Positions 55,900 through 64,000 of a stretch of DNA of 64,000 nucleotides are shown here, one piece after another (positions within the stretch are counted from its first letter, which is position 1; each line of letters opens with the position of its first letter). Under the pieces are notes generated by a model. The model worked only from the letters and a program-made list of their open reading frames with translations, was not told the DNA's origin and searched no databases. The translations under genes were made by a program, and so were the position numbers. This DNA comes from Belliella kenyensis. GTDB lineage: Bacteria; Bacteroidota; Bacteroidia; Cytophagales; Cyclobacteriaceae. The DNA lies in assembly GCF_022549675.1 (NCBI RefSeq), contig NZ_JAKZGR010000011.1, forward strand, positions 113,847 to 177,846, written 5' to 3'.

Positions 55900-57135
55900 T
55901 TACAAGAACCTGAACTCATCCACCTTTTCGATCTTTTGTCTTAGATCCGCTATGTTTATACTGGCTTTGATGCCGTTGTCTCGGGTCATTTTCTTGTCTT
56001 TGAGATTATTAGTAATTTTCTCATAGACCTGTAGTGGAGTCTCTGGCGCAACATTATTACCTTTCTTAGGTTGGATGATATTGTTCTGATGAGCAAGTTC
56101 TAGAGCTTCTAGCACTTTGATGTGATAGTTGTCAGCAAGCTCAAAGAAATTATCATAGTATAGGATAAACTTCTTTGCAAGCTCTACTGTACCATTGACT
56201 TGATTGCTGTAGTTCTTTAGCTCTGATTCATTTTGTATCAATGATGCATAGTTGACCTGTCCTCCACTGCGATACTTGGACTCGATCTGCGCTAGATATT
56301 GCGTGACATATTCATTCGAAAACCTACCCAACACCCTATTGAAATAGATGTCCAAAGTCTCATTACTAGCACGATCGGGCATGCTGAACCCTAGCTTGGC
56401 CGAATCTCTTTTGAGCTTAGCCAGCAACTCTAGCTGAAGGTTTTCCAAAAGTACCACCCTGTCGCTATTGGACGATTGGTTGATTGCATTGGCTTTGTCA
56501 AGTGCAGAGAAATAGACCAAGTATTTGTTAAGCTCTCCCTCAAATTTTCCTAGTTTCTGGAAATCTGGCTTTTTTTCACCCAGCATAGAGCTGTAAGCTA
56601 CATTAATGAGAGAGTTGGAAGCAAAGAAAGCTTGGGATACAAATGGCACCCCTGAAGTCAATGGACTTGACACGATACTGTTTGTGATTTCTAAGAAACG
56701 ATCCATTTTCGTCTTTGTCTCGAAGATCCCGATTTTCTTGGCAGATTCCATGATCACCTCCTCAAGGGAAAAACCCAATGGACCACCTTCGATGCTCCCA
56801 AGTGAATTGATAAACCCCTGATAATCTTGGTCAGTCATCCTTGATTTAAGATTGATGATATCATCACTGAGCTTTTTATAAATCTGCGTAGAATGTATGA
56901 TACTGGACTTGAGCGATATCCACCGCGTCTCATCGGTGATATTTTTATCGTTGATTAAGTTATTCAGCGCTTTTTTAGTGATATCAAGGTTGTCAGACAA
57001 GCTCTCGTTGAAGTTTTTGAGCACTTCGATTTCCTTTTCAAGCTGTCGAATTCTCAGAGAATCAGCCGCATTTTGTGCAGAAGAAATCCCTATGATCATA
57101 TTCACCAGAACTACTAGAAGTAATGCTTTTTTCAT
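55900..57135 (-). CDS. Hypothetical secreted coiled-coil protein
   Basis: 411 aa from MKKALLLVVLVNMIIGISSAQ, a Sec signal peptide (an ATG three codons upstream is also open). Residues about 25-65 (LRIRQLEKEIEVLKNFNESL) form a heptad coiled coil; the remainder is helical, with no cysteines or catalytic motif. Family not recognised. Probably periplasmic or surface-attached. The gene is convergent with the dnaE-like polymerase, 48 bp apart. Confidence 0.6.
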   Translation of the reverse strand: MKKALLLVVLVNMIIGISSAQNAADSLRIRQLEKEIEVLKNFNESLSDNLDITKKALNNLINDKNITDETRWISLKSSIIHSTQIYKKLSDDIINLKSRMTDQDYQGFINSLGSIEGGPLGFSLEEVIMESAKKIGIFETKTKMDRFLEITNSIVSSPLTSGVPFVSQAFFASNSLINVAYSSMLGEKKPDFQKLGKFEGELNKYLVYFSALDKANAINQSSNSDRVVLLENLQLELLAKLKRDSAKLGFSMPDRASNETLDIYFNRVLGRFSNEYVTQYLAQIESKYRSGGQVNYASLIQNESELKNYSNQVNGTVELAKKFILYYDNFFELADNYHIKVLEALELAHQNNIIQPKKGNNVAPETPLQVYEKITNNLKDKKMTRDNGIKASINIADLRQKIEKVDEFRFL

Positions 57136-57366
57136 GAAATACATTTGGGTGTTAAAGTTTTAACAGTCAATACAAAAACCGAGCAAATATAAATGAAGGA
57201 TTGAGTTTTTAGCACTTATTGATAAAAATGTTTTTCCTCAAAAGCACCACCTTAAACCCGTTCTAATTTTGACTACTCCAACGCTGATTTTACTTGAAAA
57301 CCAGAAAATCTGCGCTATATTGAAGGGCAAAAATCAAAAACTGTCACAAATCTGAACAGAAAGCCT

Positions 57367-58854
57367 ATGATGATACAATTAATTAAACTTGAATTGCTAA
57401 AGACTATGCGCTCTACAGCCTTTGCCAAATCAGTTTTGGTGGCAATTTTTTTAGGTTTTTTAGCCATATTGTTGCTTTCCTACCTGTTGATGCTTGGGAT
57501 TTTTCTCAAGGATGTATTGGAAAAAGGATTCAATTTTCCCGATGCCTATGAAGCCGTAAGTGCACATTTGATTTATTTTTTCCTGTTTGAGTTTATGTAC
57601 AGGTATTTCACACAAAAGCTACCCGTGATCGAGCTCGAGCGCTTCCTTCATCTGCCAATAAAGAAAAGTAAGATCATCAACTTCCTATTGGCTAGGTCAT
57701 TCGTATCGCCATTATCGGTGATAGCCTTGTTGATATTTACGCCTTTTGCATTTACAGAAGTGATGCCTCGCTTTGGAGAAGCTGCGGGCTGGTCGTGGAT
57801 ATTGACTATCTTATTTACCAGCTGGTCACTACATTGGTTGATGCTTTGGTTCAAGCAGAAATTTGAAGACAGTATTACAGGCCTGGTAGTGATATTTGCT
57901 GTTTTATTATTAGGCATTGGCTCTTCTTACTATGGATGGTTTAATGTCGGGGAATTGATGAAGCCAATATTTGATTGGTCTTTGATTTCTTTCATTCCTG
58001 TTGCAGTTATGGCAATAGTTTGTTTGGCATTATACCGTGTTGCTTTTAGTTTTTATTACCAACACGCATATCTTGAAGACTTAGCCGAAGAAGAGGAAGT
58101 GAAGTTTGCTAATGCAGGCTTTGGCGTTTTCGATCGATTTGGCTTGGCGGGTGAATTTGCCAATTTAGAGTGGAAGCTAATCATCAGGCACAAAAAAAGC
58201 AGGACTTACCTGATGCTTGCAGGCTTCTTTTTGCTCTATGGATTGATTTTCTATACCAACCCTATTTATCAAACAGAAGATGGTTTCAGCCATATGTTTA
58301 TTTTCGTAGGAGTATTTATCACAAGTATCTTTATGCTTCAGTATGGCCAACTCTTTTTGAGCTGGAACTCTGCCAATTTTGATTTTTTCTTAATCAAAAG
58401 AAATGGTGTAGAAGCATTGGTCAAAGGGAAGTACTTACTCTTTGTGGCTATATCAGTTTTGAGTTTCTTGGCATCTGTACCATATGTGTATTTTGGGCTT
58501 GACATTCTACTCATTCATATTGCTACATTTTTGTTCAATATGGGCGTGGTGATACACCTTGTGGTTTACCTATCCCTTTGGAAGCCCAAGCCGATGGACT
58601 TGAACAAGGGAGCCATGTTTAACTATGAAGGCGTGGGCATTGCTCAATTTCTGATGATGCTACCGATTTTCCTTGGACCTTATGCTGTATACCTGCCATT
58701 TGCACTATTGATCAGTCAGTACGCAGGGCTAGTCGCTTTGGCGGTAACAGGACTGGCTGGAATCGTAGCCTCACGCTACCTGACTTCCTTACCGATCAAA
58801 AAAATCTTAGAAAATAGATATCAAATTTCATCCGCATTCAGACAAGAACTATGA
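57367..58854 (+). CDS. DUF5687-family ABC exporter permease
   Basis: 495 aa with about twelve hydrophobic helices. Begins MMIQLIKLELLKTMRSTAFAKSVLV, and RYFTQKLPVIELERFLHLPIKKSKI is a typical block of Bacteroidota DUF5687 proteins, which pair with an ABC ATPase. Its stop overlaps the ATPase start (ATGA). Substrate unknown. Confidence 0.8.
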   Translation: MMIQLIKLELLKTMRSTAFAKSVLVAIFLGFLAILLLSYLLMLGIFLKDVLEKGFNFPDAYEAVSAHLIYFFLFEFMYRYFTQKLPVIELERFLHLPIKKSKIINFLLARSFVSPLSVIALLIFTPFAFTEVMPRFGEAAGWSWILTILFTSWSLHWLMLWFKQKFEDSITGLVVIFAVLLLGIGSSYYGWFNVGELMKPIFDWSLISFIPVAVMAIVCLALYRVAFSFYYQHAYLEDLAEEEEVKFANAGFGVFDRFGLAGEFANLEWKLIIRHKKSRTYLMLAGFFLLYGLIFYTNPIYQTEDGFSHMFIFVGVFITSIFMLQYGQLFLSWNSANFDFFLIKRNGVEALVKGKYLLFVAISVLSFLASVPYVYFGLDILLIHIATFLFNMGVVIHLVVYLSLWKPKPMDLNKGAMFNYEGVGIAQFLMMLPIFLGPYAVYLPFALLISQYAGLVALAVTGLAGIVASRYLTSLPIKKILENRYQISSAFRQEL

Positions 58855-59546
58855 TCACTATACACAACCTCAAAAAACAATACAAAGATGCTGTAGTCCT
58901 AGACATACCAACTCTTGAAATTCCAAAAGCAGAGTGTTTTGGCCTTGTGGGCAATAATGGTGCAGGCAAGACTACCTTATTTAGGATTATCTTGGACTTG
59001 GTAAGAGCGACAGAAGGGCAGGTTTCGCTAGAAGGAGAAGATGTCAGCAAGTCTGAAGCCTGGAAATATAAAGTAGGCGCTTACCTTGATGAGCACATGC
59101 TACTTTCATACCTCACAGCTGATGAATACTTCGAAACTTTGAGAAAAATCTACAACCTCTCCGAGGAGGATCTCGAGCATCACCTGAGCAAGTTCGAGGA
59201 ACTTTTCAACGACGAAATCAGAGGCAAGAAAAAATACTTGCGCGACCTTTCAAAAGGTAATACAAAGAAAGTCGGTATTGCTGCGGCTATGCTGGGAAAC
59301 CCTGAAGTGGTGATGCTAGACGAACCATTTGAAAACCTTGATCCAAGCTCACAAGTACGCCTGAAAAAACTCATCCTCCAAGAAAAAGCCCTCTCGCAAG
59401 TCACCTTTTTGATCTCTAGCCATGATCTCAACCATGTGACTGACCTGTGTGATAGGATTGTGCTATTAGAAAAAGGTAAAGTGATCAAAGACCTAGTTGA
59501 CAAAGGCTCCATGGTAGAGGAGTTGAATAGGTATTTTGGGACTTGA
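58851..59546 (+). CDS. ABC transporter ATP-binding protein
   Basis: 231 aa. Walker A LVGNNGAGKTTLFRI (about residue 32), a signature DLSKGNTKKVGIAAA, Walker B VVMLDEPFENLD and H-loop ISSHDL. The signature LSKGN is a usual variant in these exporters. Translationally coupled to the DUF5687 permease by a 4-bp overlap. Confidence 0.92.
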   Translation: MITIHNLKKQYKDAVVLDIPTLEIPKAECFGLVGNNGAGKTTLFRIILDLVRATEGQVSLEGEDVSKSEAWKYKVGAYLDEHMLLSYLTADEYFETLRKIYNLSEEDLEHHLSKFEELFNDEIRGKKKYLRDLSKGNTKKVGIAAAMLGNPEVVMLDEPFENLDPSSQVRLKKLILQEKALSQVTFLISSHDLNHVTDLCDRIVLLEKGKVIKDLVDKGSMVEELNRYFGT

Positions 59547-59664
59547 TAGTAAAATTTTGGGAGGAAAAATAAAAAACAAATATATAAATCATCAAAACTA
59601 AAAAGTTCAAACCGTACAAAGTAACATTCATAGTTAATTATTACTGTAAATGTTTACTTATATG

Positions 59665-59672
59665 TAAATTTG
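59665..59672 (+). promoter_or_regulatory. -7 box of the ATPase/nuclease module
   Basis: TAAATTTG, exact match to TAnnTTTG, 19 bp before the ATG at 59692. GTAAA/TTTAC arms (59646-59657) overlap the spacer and may bind a regulator. Confidence 0.6.
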
Positions 59673-59691
59673 TCTGACTTACATTCAAAAA

Positions 59692-60939
59692 ATGAGCAGA
59701 ATAAAAATAAAGAATTTTGGACCTATAAAGAATGGCTGTAGTAGCAATGAAGGTTGGATTGATATTAAAAAAGTTACATGCTTTATCGGAAATCAAGGTT
59801 CTGGAAAAAGCACGGTTGCTAAATTGATTTCCACTTTTACGTGGATAGAAAAGTCCCTTGTGAGGGGTGATTACAATAAAAAATGGTTTGAAAGAAAAAA
59901 CAAGCTCAAAAACCAATACCTAAACTATCACCGTCTTGAAAATTATTTCAAAAGTAACGATTCTGAAAAAACGGTAATAGAATATGAAGGAGATGCATTT
60001 TCCATTATTTATGAAAATGGTATTCTAAATATTAATGAAGTTCAAAACAAAGAATACCCTCTTCCTCAAATTATGTATGTCCCAGCAGAAAGAAACTTCA
60101 TAACGTATGTTAAAACGCCAAAGGAATTAAAGCTTTCATCAGAATCATTAAAAGAATTTTTGACTGAATTTGACAATGCGAAAAATGAGATTAAAGGGTT
60201 TGAAAATCTACCCATAAACAATGTTGGTATCGAATACGATAGGCTAAATGACACATTAAACGTAAAGGGAGAAGGCTATAAAGTAAAACTTACAGAAGCC
60301 TCAAGTGGATTCCAATCATTGGTTCCTTTATATTTAGTTTCAAATTATTTAGCAAATTCTGTGAAAAAGCAAAGTGAAACAAGTAAAGAGACCATGAGCA
60401 GTGAAGAACTGCAACGCTTTAAAAAAGGGGTTGAAGATATTTGGAAAAACAATAGTTTAACAGATGAGCAAAAAAGGGTAGCATTATCTGTCCTTTCATC
60501 TAAATTTAATAAGACTGCTTTCATAAATATTGTGGAAGAGCCAGAGCAAAACCTCTTCCCCACTTCCCAATGGCAGATGTTACAAAGCTTATTGAAATGC
60601 ACTTCTATGAATAAAGGCAATAAGCTTATCATGACAACTCATAGTCCATATATAATCAATTATTTAAGTATTGCAATTCAGGGAGAATTCTTAGAAAAAG
60701 AATTAAAAAAATCAGTAAATAAAAAGACTTTACTTCCAAAACTTTATCGCTTAATCCCTAAAGAATCATTGATTTCAGCAAATGATATTGTCGTTTATCA
60801 GTTGGATGAAAAAGATGGAAGCATTAAAAAATTGGAAACCGTTGATGGAATACCTTCCGACAAAAACTACCTTAATGAGACATTATCCGAAAGCAATTTG
60901 CTTTTTGATTCTTTGCTTGAAATTGAACAAGAACTATGA
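59692..60939 (+). CDS. AAA/ABC-type ATPase of a two-gene putative defence module
   Basis: 415 aa SMC/ABC-like ATPase with the order Walker A GNQGSGKSTVAKL (about residue 33), a central insertion, signature LTEASSGFQSLVPL (about 203), Walker B INIVEEPEQNLFP (about 283) and H-loop MTTHSPYIINYL (about 315). It resembles AAA_15/AAA_21 ATPases of anti-phage systems but has no TOPRIM region at the end. Notably AT-rich. Overlaps the next gene by 4 bp, so the two work together. Confidence 0.8.
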   Translation: MSRIKIKNFGPIKNGCSSNEGWIDIKKVTCFIGNQGSGKSTVAKLISTFTWIEKSLVRGDYNKKWFERKNKLKNQYLNYHRLENYFKSNDSEKTVIEYEGDAFSIIYENGILNINEVQNKEYPLPQIMYVPAERNFITYVKTPKELKLSSESLKEFLTEFDNAKNEIKGFENLPINNVGIEYDRLNDTLNVKGEGYKVKLTEASSGFQSLVPLYLVSNYLANSVKKQSETSKETMSSEELQRFKKGVEDIWKNNSLTDEQKRVALSVLSSKFNKTAFINIVEEPEQNLFPTSQWQMLQSLLKCTSMNKGNKLIMTTHSPYIINYLSIAIQGEFLEKELKKSVNKKTLLPKLYRLIPKESLISANDIVVYQLDEKDGSIKKLETVDGIPSDKNYLNETLSESNLLFDSLLEIEQEL

Positions 60940-61436
60940 GTGTGAACTTTTTTAATACAATCTGTATAGAAGAATCAAGAAGAGAAAAGCTGTTTGGAAT
61001 ATGTGATGACCAAAACACAAGTAAAGCCTACACAGATAATACTGACAATACCAAATGGATTGCCAAAGTCACGAATATCAAAGAAATTGATATCACCTTT
61101 ACTGCAATCGATAATTGTATTATTGTTTTCAATGAAGATACAGAAGAACAAGAAAGTTCTTGTGATGGCATGCTGACATTTAATGATAGTCTTTTCTTAG
61201 TTGAACTGAAAATTCAAGAAAAAAATTGGATACCCAAAGCAAAAAGCCAATTAGAAAATACTATAAAATTAATTTCAGAAAATCATGATCTTTCCAATTA
61301 TAGATTTAAAAAAGCTTTTGCATGTAATAGAAAACATCCAAATTTCACAGTTATTGATGTAGCAGAAAGAAAATCCTTTTTTAAGCGGACAGGAGGGTTT
61401 AGAATAGATATACAGGCTGAAATAGTTATCAAATAA
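60936..61436 (+). CDS. PD-(D/E)xK-like partner protein of the ATPase
   Basis: 166 aa. Acidic residues and Lys are spaced as in PD-(D/E)xK nucleases: CDGMLTF then FLVELKIQEKNW (about residues 75-95), followed by a helix with KAKSQLENTIKLI. The rest, including FACNRKHPNF, is not a known motif. Overlaps the ATPase gene by ATGA. Probable effector nuclease of the pair; no HNH or TOPRIM seen. Confidence 0.6.
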   Translation: MSVNFFNTICIEESRREKLFGICDDQNTSKAYTDNTDNTKWIAKVTNIKEIDITFTAIDNCIIVFNEDTEEQESSCDGMLTFNDSLFLVELKIQEKNWIPKAKSQLENTIKLISENHDLSNYRFKKAFACNRKHPNFTVIDVAERKSFFKRTGGFRIDIQAEIVIK

Positions 61437-61580
61437 AGTAACACATTTTAAAAGTTTCTTTTTATACTCAAATACAGAATCCATTCCAAAAAAAAATCTT
61501 CACATTACCATATCTTAAGCAGTAATTTATTGGATATCGCTTCATGAAGTTTTAATTTTCAGTATTCAAATACAACTGAG

Positions 61581-62807
61581 GTGAAAAATCAGAGAAGAAA
61601 ATTCATAAAAAAGATGTCTTTGGCGACTATGGCCTCAATCCTTGGCGCTGAAATCGTCTTTGCCAAGCAGATGCTTAAAGACTATATTCCCATAGGGATC
61701 AATGAACAGGAAGACTTGAAAAGTCTTGGTAAAGACCCAGCACTCAAAGTGCTTAACGACAGACCTTGGAATGTAGAGACCCCTATACACCTTCTCGATG
61801 ATAAAGTAACTCCAGCTGAAAAGATGTTCGTCAGAAACAATGGGCAGCTCCCCAAAAGACCTGACCCTAGCTCTTGGAAGCTAACCATCCAAGGTGAGTC
61901 TGTTAAATCGGAAAAAAGTTATAGCTTATCAGAACTGAAAAGCAAGTTCAAACAGCACACATACCAAGTCACACTAGAATGCGGAGGAAATGGTAGAGGT
62001 GAGTTCTACCCACCTACCGAAGGCAATCAATGGGGGCAAGGAGCTGTTTCTTGTGCTAATTGGACAGGGGTCAGACTGAAAGATGTGCTTCAAGATGTGG
62101 GTGTCAAAGCTGATGCTGTCTATATCGGATATTATGGGACGGATGAGCACTTGAGCGGTGACCCCAAGAAGGAATCGATCTCTAGAGGTGTGCCGATAGC
62201 CAAAGCCATGGAAGAGGAGACACTTTTGGCTTTTCAAATGAATGGAAAAGACATCCCCTTGGCCAATGGCTATCCCTTGCGACTGGTAGTGGGAGGATAT
62301 CCGGCTTCCGTTTCTGGCAAATGGCTCAAAACCATCGCTGTCAGAAACAAAGTACATGATGGGGCAAAAATGGAGACTCCTTCATATCAAGTTCCCCTAG
62401 AACCTATGGAACCAGGAGAAGCAATCAGAGCAGAAAATATGCAAATCATCACCTCCATGCCTGTCAGGTCGATCATTACCTTCCCTAAGTCTGGTGCAAC
62501 TTTCCCTTTGAGCGCAGCCTTGAAGATCAGAGGTCACGCTTGGGCTGGAGAGCAAGAGGTCTCCAAGGTGGCTTATTCCATAGACTTTGGAAGCACATGG
62601 ACTTCTGCTACTCTTGAAAAACCTGTCAATCGCTATGCATGGCAGCATTTTGAAGCTCAGATCAAATTTCCCAAAAAAGGATATTATGAGGTATGGGCCA
62701 TGGCTACCGATGATCAAGGAAAAAGCCAACCAATGATCGTTCCCGGCTGGAATCCAAAAGGATACTTAAACAATGCTTGCCACCGAATAGCTGTGAAAGT
62801 GACTTGA
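61581..62807 (+). CDS. Sulfite-oxidase-family molybdopterin enzyme, Tat-exported
   Basis: 408 aa. Start is GTG at 61581: only then is the twin-arginine motif NQRRKFIKKMSL kept. The Moco Cys is in VTLECGGNGRGEF (about residue 133), followed by YGTDEHLSGD and GYPLRLVVGGYPASVSGKWL, and a C-terminal Mo-co dimerisation domain (about 290-405). Oxidises sulfite or a related substrate in the periplasm. One base before the cytochrome gene, which is the likely electron acceptor. Confidence 0.88.
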   Translation: MKNQRRKFIKKMSLATMASILGAEIVFAKQMLKDYIPIGINEQEDLKSLGKDPALKVLNDRPWNVETPIHLLDDKVTPAEKMFVRNNGQLPKRPDPSSWKLTIQGESVKSEKSYSLSELKSKFKQHTYQVTLECGGNGRGEFYPPTEGNQWGQGAVSCANWTGVRLKDVLQDVGVKADAVYIGYYGTDEHLSGDPKKESISRGVPIAKAMEEETLLAFQMNGKDIPLANGYPLRLVVGGYPASVSGKWLKTIAVRNKVHDGAKMETPSYQVPLEPMEPGEAIRAENMQIITSMPVRSIITFPKSGATFPLSAALKIRGHAWAGEQEVSKVAYSIDFGSTWTSATLEKPVNRYAWQHFEAQIKFPKKGYYEVWAMATDDQGKSQPMIVPGWNPKGYLNNACHRIAVKVT

Positions 62808-62808
62808 T

Positions 62809-63288
62809 ATGGAAGAGCAGGATTTAAGAAAATCGCTAAGGTTTATCTTCATTTTAGGTAGTCTTGCAGTACTACTTGTTCTCAGCATGATAGTAGGCAC
62901 CATGCTGATACAACAGCACCCCGAATGGCTTCTTGCGTTGAAGGAAAACCACTCATCTAAGAATAGCACTAGTAATCAACAAGAGAACGAGCCCAATGAA
63001 GAAGTCGAATGGACTCCTGAAGCTTTGGAAGAAGTGGGCTTGGTAGAAGGAGAAGGTCTTCAGCTCGTTTTGACACATTGTACCAACTGTCACTCCGCCA
63101 AACTAATCACTCAAAATAGGTTTACCAAAGAAGGTTGGATTCAAGTGATCCGCTGGATGCAGTCCACTCAAGGACTATGGGAACTGGGTGATGCAGAAGC
63201 TGAAATTGTCACTTACCTGTCCAAACATTTTGCACCCGAAGCCAGAGGACGAAGAGCTCCGCTAGAGGTGGAATGGTATGATTTGTAG
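62809..63288 (+). CDS. Membrane-anchored cytochrome c, sulfite dehydrogenase partner
   Basis: 159 aa. N-terminal helix (FIFILGSLAVLLVLSMIVGT), an acidic linker, and one heme c site CTNCHS (about residue 95). Met ligand may be in RWMQST. Forms with the preceding gene a SorAB-like pair passing electrons from sulfite to the respiratory chain. The anchor differs from soluble SorB. Confidence 0.82.
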   Translation: MEEQDLRKSLRFIFILGSLAVLLVLSMIVGTMLIQQHPEWLLALKENHSSKNSTSNQQENEPNEEVEWTPEALEEVGLVEGEGLQLVLTHCTNCHSAKLITQNRFTKEGWIQVIRWMQSTQGLWELGDAEAEIVTYLSKHFAPEARGRRAPLEVEWYDL

Positions 63289-63303
63289 ACTTTTGATTGT
63301 TGT

Positions 63304-63430
63304 GAAGGGTGAGGGTTGAAGGATGAAGGGTGAAGGGTGAAGGATGAAGGGTGAAGGATGAAGGGTGAAGGGTGAGGGTTGAAGGATGAAGGGTTGAAGG
63401 ATGAAGGGTGAGGGTTGAAGGATGAGGGAT
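63304..63430. repeat. Heptamer tandem array, 18 units
   Basis: Eighteen consecutive units of GAAGGRT with the variants GAGGGTT and GAGGGAT; one unit has an extra T. The unit equals the reverse complement of the repeat at 540-567. Begins 16 bp after the cytochrome gene, on the coding strand of which it is purine-rich. Confidence 0.95.
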
Positions 63431-63710
63431 GACAGGAAGGGTGAATTTAGAGATGAGAAGTGAGTGTTTAGGTCATAGATTTTGCTGCGAGCAGGGGTTT
63501 GGTATCAGATCAAATTTTTCTTTAGTGATTTATCGTTAAGCTTTACTAGTTCGATACATTGGGATGATTGGGTTGTGGGATTTGAGTGAAAACTTGGAGT
63601 AGGTTTGATTTTATTTCCAGGAGAAAATTCACCAATGGAATTTTGTTGATTAAAACTTACAAAACAACTTATTATTGCTAATTATTCAGATATAATGGCG
63701 TCTATAGAAA

Positions 63711-63754
63711 TACTCAAAAACGCCATTAAAAATCATTACTGGCATTTTTGAGTA
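63711..63754. repeat. Inverted repeat, 15-bp arms
   Basis: TACTCAAAAACGCCA and TGGCATTTTTGAGTA, one mismatch, 14-nt loop. Not followed by a T-run, so more likely a structured element or a small mobile-element relic than a terminator. Confidence 0.7.
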
Positions 63755-63903
63755 GATTTCATCACTTAATACAATACTAGATAGGAAGAAGACCAAATAT
63801 AAAATGAAGCTTTTGAAATACCTGCATGGACTACATAAGATGGAAATTCCAAAATAAATAAGTTGGCTTTAAGTAGGGCTTATTGGAAAATTCGTCAGGA
63901 ATT

Positions 63904-63942
63904 AGAAAGTAGGGTTTAAACTAAGCTCTACTTTCTTTTTTT
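63904..63942 (+). terminator. Intrinsic terminator with no gene before it
   Basis: AGAAAGTAG and CTACTTTCT, 9-bp perfect stem, loop of 15, then a run of T. No ORF ends here, so it may end a small RNA transcribed across about 63770-63900, or serve a gene outside the window on the other strand (A-run on the other side is weaker). Confidence 0.65.
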
Positions 63943-64000
63943 ATGTATTTGACCCTTGATCCACGAGTCAATTTCGGATTGAAAAAGTACAATTTAGGAT

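Larger units (their letters stand above)
63431..64000. other. Right-end non-coding region
   Basis: 570 bp without a credible ORF. It holds an inverted repeat at 63711-63754 and a terminator at 63904-63942, otherwise nothing recognised. Confidence 0.5.

Noticed and set aside
57646..57917. Minus-strand frame inside the DUF5687 gene
   Set aside because: Opposite-strand shadow with no motif.
63304..63430. CRISPR or coding repeat
   Set aside because: Contiguous heptamers with no spacers; the unit length breaks the frame.

Overview
The window is about 64 kb of a low-GC chromosome from a member of the Bacteroidota, most likely Cytophagales-like. The evidence is a SusC/SusD pair, PD40/OmpA and BF3164-type lipoproteins, DUF5687, Bacteroidota-style -7 boxes (TAnnTTTG), a TGT lacking the usual zinc cysteines, and many tightly packed operons. 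The exact genus cannot be told from the sequence alone. Most of the window is housekeeping chromosome with small accessory islands.

Layout. 1-9300: a minus-strand branched-chain amino acid operon, ilvD-ilvB-ilvN-ilvC-leuA-leuC-leuD, then a citramalate/isopropylmalate synthase-like gene cut by the window edge. Upstream of ilvD is a complete ribosome-mediated attenuator: an 18-residue leader peptide rich in Leu/Ile/Val, a pause hairpin, an antiterminator and a terminator. 9634-16191: ispE, a decayed toxin-antitoxin pair, tgt-LptF/G-EamA, a glycosyltransferase and a sigma factor. 16469-21113: a lipoprotein/peptide island with two BF3164-like propeller lipoproteins, a Cys-rich exported 66-aa peptide with its own terminator, a CxxC lipoprotein, and two almost identical Uma2 genes inside a 716-bp direct repeat. 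21118-27683: nadD, gmk, ECF sigma plus ZAS-like anti-sigma, acyltransferase, STAS, Fur-family and Rel. 27820-31369: tRNA-Leu, tig, clpP, clpX. 31606-38065: lpxB, queD, a PorE-like OmpA protein, queE, GNAT and ogt.

38337-40387 and 52692-55851 form a predicted SOS-like mutagenesis regulon. It has an S24/LexA-like repressor, a divergent Y-family polymerase, and 12 kb away a DnaE-type polymerase preceded by an unannotated 40-codon basic ORF. The two polymerase units share a 39-bp upstream element identical at 35 positions. Between them lie a DUF4143 ATPase with a 48-bp perfect palindrome, an orphan higA with a 16-residue scar of higB, a TlpA-like protein, a YtrA-type GntR/ABC operon with its operator, and a SusCD operon.

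55900-63288: a secreted coiled-coil protein, a DUF5687/ABC exporter pair, a two-gene ATPase plus PD-(D/E)xK-like module (candidate defence system), and a Tat-exported sulfite-oxidase-like enzyme with its cytochrome c. The right end is non-coding and opens with an 18-unit heptamer array; the same heptamer occurs near the left end.

The best candidates for undescribed biology are the SOS-like regulon with its 40-aa ORF, the ATPase/nuclease pair, the Cys-rich peptide/propeller/CxxC lipoprotein island, and the ilv leader attenuator. All functions are inferred from reading sequence; no database search was possible.
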